Source: Salivita marina (GTDB taxonomy: Bacteria > Pseudomonadota > Gammaproteobacteria > Pseudomonadales > Azotimanducaceae). Taken from it: a DNA stretch of 64,000 nucleotides. Below are positions 60,365-64,000 of the stretch, in pieces. The notes under the pieces are model-generated. The model was not told where the DNA came from and did not search any database. It saw only the letters and a list, made by a program, of their open reading frames with translations. The position numbers were made by a program, and so were the translations under genes. Numbering within the stretch: the first letter of the stretch is position 1; each line of letters begins with the position of its first letter. The stretch covers positions 248,001-312,000 of the forward strand of contig JAYQNS010000003.1 in the NCBI GenBank assembly GCA_038144425.1, given 5' to 3'.

Positions 60365-61561
60365 TCAGCACGCCTCAAAAATGGCAGCGATGCCCTGCCC
60401 GCCGCCCACGCACATGGTTTCCAAGCCATAGCGGTCGCCGCGACGCGCCATGGCGTGAAGTAGCGTGGTCATGATCCGCACCCCCGTCGCGCCAATAGGG
60501 TGACCCAGGGAGATCCCCGAGCCCTGAATATTCAAGCGCTCCGTGCCCTCTATCCCCAGGCCCTTCATCACCCCCAGCACCTGGCAGGCAAAGGCCTCGT
60601 TCAATTCGATCAAACCCATGTCTTCGAGGGTCAGCCCCGTGCGCTTCAGGAGTTTCTCCACGGCCGGCACCGGGCCCAGGCCCATGGTTGCCGGATGGCA
60701 TCCCGCCGGGGCCCAGCCCACGAGGGCGGCCATGGGAGTCAGCCCTAGGGCCTCCAGCTGATCCTCCGCCACCACCAAACAGGCCGCCGCCGCATCGTTT
60801 TGCTGACTGGCATTACCCGCGGTGACGACCCCGTCCTTCATAAGGGGCCGAAGCTTAGCCAGGGAATCCACCGTGGTGTCGGGGCGGAAGCCTTCGTCCT
60901 GGGCCACCACCACCGGATCGCCTTTACGCTGCGGGACGGAGATTGGCACCACCTCGGCGTCAAAATCGCCTCGAGCCCAGGCCCCAGCCGCCCGGGCATG
61001 GCTATCGGCGGCGTAGACGTCGGAGGCTTCGCGGGTAATCGCGCACTCCCTGGCGACGTTCTCTGCCGTTTCGATCATCCCCGAGATCACCCCAAAGCGC
61101 TCCACGGGCTGGGACCGCTCCCGGCCCCGCTCCAGGCGATCGTAAAGGGCAACGTTGCCAGCCCGGGTGCCCCCGCGGAGCGCCGTGGTGTAGTACTCAA
61201 TATTGCTCATGGACTCAACGCCCCCGGCGAGCACGCAATCGGCGGCGCCGGTTTGCACCATCATGGCCGCAGTCACGATGGCCTGAAGGCCGCCGCCACA
61301 GCGCCGGTCTAGCTGAATGCCTGGCACCTCAAGGGGCAGCCCCGCCGCCAGGGCCGCCCAGCGGCCGATGCAGGGCGCCTCGGAGTTGGCATAGCTTTGA
61401 GCAAAGACCACATCTTCAATGCGGGCCGGCTCCACGCCGCTCTTGGCCACCACGGCCTTGATGATTTCGGCGCCCAGCACCTCTGCCGGGAGGGTCGACA
61501 GGCCCCCAAGAAAGCGTCCCACGGGGGTACGGAGGGGGGTAACAATGGCAGCGCGGCGCAT
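60365..61561 (-). CDS. Acetyl-CoA acyltransferase/thiolase, 398 aa
   Basis: A FadA/AtoB-type thiolase: AIVTPLRTPVGRFLGGLSTLPA at the start, nucleophile Cys88 in LDRRCGGGLQAI, TAGNASQQNDAAAACLVV, ELNEAFACQVLGVMK, the His of LGHPIGATGVRIM and the second Cys in MCVGGGQGIAAIFE. It cleaves 3-ketoacyl-CoA or forms acetoacetyl-CoA. It is on the strand opposite to dnaE2, with a 109-base gap that holds no recognisable gene. Substrate chain length is not deducible. Its upstream neighbour is the NHL-propeller gene on the same strand, separated by 115 bases and a hairpin. Confidence 0.95.
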   Translation of the reverse strand: MRRAAIVTPLRTPVGRFLGGLSTLPAEVLGAEIIKAVVAKSGVEPARIEDVVFAQSYANSEAPCIGRWAALAAGLPLEVPGIQLDRRCGGGLQAIVTAAMMVQTGAADCVLAGGVESMSNIEYYTTALRGGTRAGNVALYDRLERGRERSQPVERFGVISGMIETAENVARECAITREASDVYAADSHARAAGAWARGDFDAEVVPISVPQRKGDPVVVAQDEGFRPDTTVDSLAKLRPLMKDGVVTAGNASQQNDAAAACLVVAEDQLEALGLTPMAALVGWAPAGCHPATMGLGPVPAVEKLLKRTGLTLEDMGLIELNEAFACQVLGVMKGLGIEGTERLNIQGSGISLGHPIGATGVRIMTTLLHAMARRGDRYGLETMCVGGGQGIAAIFEAC

Positions 61562-61597
61562 GGGCTTTTCCTGATTTTCTTAAAGAATGAAGGGGAT

Positions 61598-61628
61598 AAA
61601 AATGCCGCGCGGGCTCCAAGGCCCGCGC
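61598..61628 (-). terminator. Intrinsic terminator after the NHL-propeller gene
   Basis: On the minus strand GCGCGGGC pairs with GCCCGCGC across a 6-base loop (61607-61628), followed by GGC and five T residues. It lies just past the stop of the NHL-repeat gene and before the thiolase gene. Confidence 0.65.
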
Positions 61629-61676
61629 TGCGATGCGTGGAGCAACGGGCTAGGCCGCCGCCCCCGAGGATGGCAG

Positions 61677-62873
61677 CTAGCGCGCCGACGCCGGCCAGGG
61701 CGTGCCCTGCTCCCGGCGTTCCACAGGCTTCATGCCCTGATAGGCGAAGCGCTGCACTCGCTTACCCTCGTAGGTTTCCGTGGTGAAGATGTTGCCCTTG
61801 GAGTCCACGGCGATGCTATGCACCCCGAAGAACTGCCCAGGCTGGCGGCCCCCATCCCCGAAGGTGGTAAGAATCTCGAGGCTTTGCCGATCCATGATGT
61901 AGACCCGCTCGTTCTTGCCATCGGCAAGGAAGATAAAGGTTTGCTCAGGATCCGGGGAAAAGGCGATATCCCACACCGAGCCATCGCCGAGGGTCTTCGG
62001 AGCGATGAACTTCTCCTTAACGAAGGTGCCGTCTTTCTTAAACACCTGAATACGATCGTTCGCGCGATCGCAAACGTAAACCAGCCCGTCCCGGGTGGGC
62101 TCGGCGCAGTGCACAGGGTTACGGAACTGCTGGGCCGGCGGTTCTTCGGGGTTGTAGCGTCCAATGTTTTCGTCAGACGGCGTGTTGCCGTAGGCACCCC
62201 AGTAGCGCTTCACCGCGCCGCTATCGGCATCGAGCACAGCCACCCGTCGGTGGGTGTAGCCGTCGGCAACGTAGGCTTCATTATCCTCGGCGTCCACGGT
62301 GATCTTGGCCACCCGGCCAAAGTATTCCGTGCTGTTGCTGTCTAGAGGGGCCCCAGGCATGCCGTACTGAGCTAGGAACTTACCCTGCCGGGTGAACTTT
62401 AGGATGTGGGCGTCGTTCCGGCCGTTGCCGCCAATCCAGATGTTGTCCTTGTGATCCACGGTAATACCGTGATTCGACTCGGGCCAGTCGTAGGCCTCGG
62501 ACGGCCCTCCAAAGGTATTCACCAGCGTGCCATCGGGGCTGAATTCCAGAATGTTCGGCGCCGGATTACAGCACTCCCCCGTGGGGGGATCGGTGAAGGC
62601 GCCAATTTCCGTGCGTTCATTGAAGGATTGGCGCCGATGGATCACATAAACGTGGTCCCGCGAGTCCACGGCCACCCCAATGGCCGAGCCCAAGATCCAA
62701 TGGTTCGGCAGGGGCTTGGGCCAGAAGGGATCGACCTCAAAGCTCGGCGCCATCGCCGCCGCCGCGCCGGCCTCCGGTGCCAGCACTCTGTCGCCCAACA
62801 CCGTTAGCCCCAAGGCGCCCGCCAGGACGGCCATGCCCCACCCTTTCTTGCTGCCCCACGTCGACCCTGCCAT
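61677..62873 (-). CDS. Exported NHL-repeat six-bladed beta-propeller protein, 398 aa
   Basis: An N-terminal hydrophobic segment (GWGMAVLAGALGLTVLGDRVLA) looks like a signal peptide or anchor. The rest is repeats of NHL/peptidyl-alpha-hydroxyglycine-lyase-like blades, each with patterns such as AVDSRDHVYVIHR, TVDHKDNIWIGGN, TVDAEDNEAYVADGY, TRDGLVYVCDRANDRIQVF, SPDPEQTFIFLADGKNERVYIMD and AVDSKGNIFTTETYEGKRVQRF. Function of bacterial copies is unknown. Its own hairpin terminator separates it from the thiolase gene downstream. It diverges from the HupE-like gene with a 97-base gap. Confidence 0.85.
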   Translation of the reverse strand: MAGSTWGSKKGWGMAVLAGALGLTVLGDRVLAPEAGAAAAMAPSFEVDPFWPKPLPNHWILGSAIGVAVDSRDHVYVIHRRQSFNERTEIGAFTDPPTGECCNPAPNILEFSPDGTLVNTFGGPSEAYDWPESNHGITVDHKDNIWIGGNGRNDAHILKFTRQGKFLAQYGMPGAPLDSNSTEYFGRVAKITVDAEDNEAYVADGYTHRRVAVLDADSGAVKRYWGAYGNTPSDENIGRYNPEEPPAQQFRNPVHCAEPTRDGLVYVCDRANDRIQVFKKDGTFVKEKFIAPKTLGDGSVWDIAFSPDPEQTFIFLADGKNERVYIMDRQSLEILTTFGDGGRQPGQFFGVHSIAVDSKGNIFTTETYEGKRVQRFAYQGMKPVERREQGTPWPASAR

Positions 62874-62970
62874 AGCTTTGTCTCCCCAATAGATCTGACC
62901 GCCAAGCGTATACTGGGGCCTTCACTTTTTCACCTGCCCGCATAACCCTGACGGGCCCTAAGGAGGCACC

Positions 62971-64000
62971 GTGCATCGAGCCCCGCCTATTCCCCGTTTC
63001 CTAAGCGGACTCGCGCTGCTCCTAAGCCTTGCCCTGCCCCTCCAGGCCCATGAGGTTCCGGCGGAGGTGCGGTTGGACTTCTGGGTGCTCGATACCGCTG
63101 AGGCGGTGGAGCTTTACGCTCGAGTGCCCGTGGAGGCCCTGCGGGATATTGCCCTTCCTCTTCGGGGCCCGGGCTATCTCGATCTGGCCCGAGCCGACGA
63201 GCCCCTTCGCGAGGGCATCGAGCTATGGCTCCTTGATGCCCTGACCCTACGCCGAAACGGTGAAGCGCTGGCCCGGGGAACGCTGGAGGCGCTGCGCGTC
63301 GCCCTGCCTAGCGATCGGCGCTTCCTAGGCAACGTCGAGGGCCTCCCCGGCTATTTCGCTGCCCCGCCTCTGCAGGAAACGGAAGAGATATTCTGGGAGC
63401 AGGCTGTGGTGGACGTAGCACTTCGGTTTCCCCCGGGGGAAGGGACCTTATCCTTTCAAGCGCCCCTGGGGACCCTCGGCCTCGAAACTCACACTCGCCT
63501 GCGCTTTAAGAACCCGGTCGGGACCCTTCAGCTTTTCGAATTTATCGGCGACCCTGGAGAGGTGACGCTGAATCCTGGCGCCCTAGCGGCGGCGCTGCGC
63601 TTCATCGTTTCGGGGATGGACCATATCTTGGGGGGACTCGATCACCTACTGTTTTTGCTCTGCCTCATGCTGCCCCTGCTTCGCCTAGGACCGCTCCTGG
63701 CCGTGGCCACGGCCTTCACCGCAGCCCATAGCCTCACCCTCATCACTGCGGCCCTTCAGCTCCTGCCCACGGCCCCATGGTTTCCGCCTTTGGTAGAGAC
63801 GGGCATTGCCGCCTCCATTCTCTTCATGGCGTTGGAGCACGGCCTACGCCCAAGCGCGGAACCGCGCTGGCGCCTTGCCTTCCTCTTTGGCCTGCTCCAC
63901 GGCTTCGGCTTCGCCTTCATGCTGACGGATGGCCTGCAGTACGCGGGAGGCCACGAGCTCCTTGCCCTCCTCGCCTTCAACGGCGGCGTAGAGCTAGGGC
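62971..64000 (+). CDS. HupE/UreJ-family membrane protein, 3' end beyond window
   Basis: GTG 62971 has AAGGAGG 4 bases upstream. A signal peptide (FLSGLALLLSLALPLQA) precedes a beta-rich exported domain of about 190 residues. The frame stays open to the window end. From residue about 210 come membrane segments with the HupE/UreJ_2 pattern VSGMDHILGGLDHLLFLLCLMLPLLRL (His and Asp residues in helices), TAFTAAHSLTLI and HGLRPS..., ending LLHGFGFAFML. The family is linked with nickel or other metal transport, but many copies have unknown roles. No hydrogenase or urease gene is visible. Confidence 0.85.
   Translation, partial: MHRAPPIPRFLSGLALLLSLALPLQAHEVPAEVRLDFWVLDTAEAVELYARVPVEALRDIALPLRGPGYLDLARADEPLREGIELWLLDALTLRRNGEALARGTLEALRVALPSDRRFLGNVEGLPGYFAAPPLQETEEIFWEQAVVDVALRFPPGEGTLSFQAPLGTLGLETHTRLRFKNPVGTLQLFEFIGDPGEVTLNPGALAAALRFIVSGMDHILGGLDHLLFLLCLMLPLLRLGPLLAVATAFTAAHSLTLITAALQLLPTAPWFPPLVETGIAASILFMALEHGLRPSAEPRWRLAFLFGLLHGFGFAFMLTDGLQYAGGHELLALLAFNGGVELG

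Noticed and set aside
1..64000. CRISPR arrays, insertion sequences, tRNA or prophage genes
   Set aside because: Looked for repeats, transposase or integrase motifs and tRNA-like cloverleaf ends and found none I could support.

Overview
The window is a dense stretch of a GC-rich proteobacterial chromosome, most likely from an aerobic, probably marine, gammaproteobacterium. Supporting this are a dif site very close to the gammaproteobacterial consensus, LexA boxes of the CTG-N10-CAG type, a histidine kinase/response regulator pair of the 'dedicated sortase system' type known from marine gammaproteobacteria, a long (533-residue) isocitrate lyase, hemF, and several acyl-CoA enzymes. I see no tRNA, rRNA, insertion sequence, prophage or CRISPR array. 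Only one gene-free gap exceeds 300 bases (13824-14128).

Layout. 1-13.8 kb: a penicillin-acylase-family enzyme (cut by the left edge) coupled to a sirtuin; an epimerase/PEBP/methyltransferase run whose last gene is frameshifted; a POT peptide transporter coupled to a P-loop kinase with an altered Walker A; a CNT nucleoside transporter; an orphan ExbD; a hydrolase/SMP-30/NhaC group; an exported M19 dipeptidase. 13.8-14.1 kb: an AT-rich gap with clustered DnaA-box-like sites. 14.1-28 kb: hemF, an HMG-CoA-synthase-like/DUF35 fusion with a partner thiolase, a BaeSR-like two-component system, two acyl-CoA dehydrogenases, a spinster-type MFS carrier, and a DUF3299-zur-FAH hydrolase operon. 28-29.7 kb: a fused kinase, then a strong dif site at 29598-29625. 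FtsK-orienting (KOPS) motifs change strand here, so the window probably spans the replication terminus.

29.7-41 kb: a MerC-domain protein behind a possible Zur box, an Fe-alcohol dehydrogenase, a nicotinamide riboside uptake and kinase pair (pnuC plus NadR-like), the dedicated-sortase-type RR/HK with an SDR, a metallo-beta-lactamase-fold hydrolase, an alpha/beta hydrolase, malonyl-CoA synthetase and a TauE permease. 41-46.5 kb: an SOS-controlled operon of a FAN1-type VRR nuclease and an Fe-S nuclease-helicase (frameshifted), preceded by a class A beta-lactamase-like protein. 46.5-54.4 kb: a large hairpin leader and aceA, two exported peptide/glutathione-degrading enzymes, a frameshifted 2OG-Fe(II) oxygenase and a Tat-exported aminotransferase. 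54.5-60.3 kb: the complete SOS mutasome imuA-imuB-dnaE2. 60.3-64 kb: a thiolase, an exported NHL-propeller protein and a HupE/UreJ-like membrane protein cut by the right edge.

Themes: two LexA-controlled DNA-damage operons lie within about 10 kb of each other; fatty-acid and acyl-CoA metabolism is prominent with the glyoxylate shunt; zinc homeostasis genes flank dif. Four genes are broken by single frame changes, three of them in G/C homopolymers, which suggests that some breaks are sequencing or assembly errors rather than real pseudogenes.
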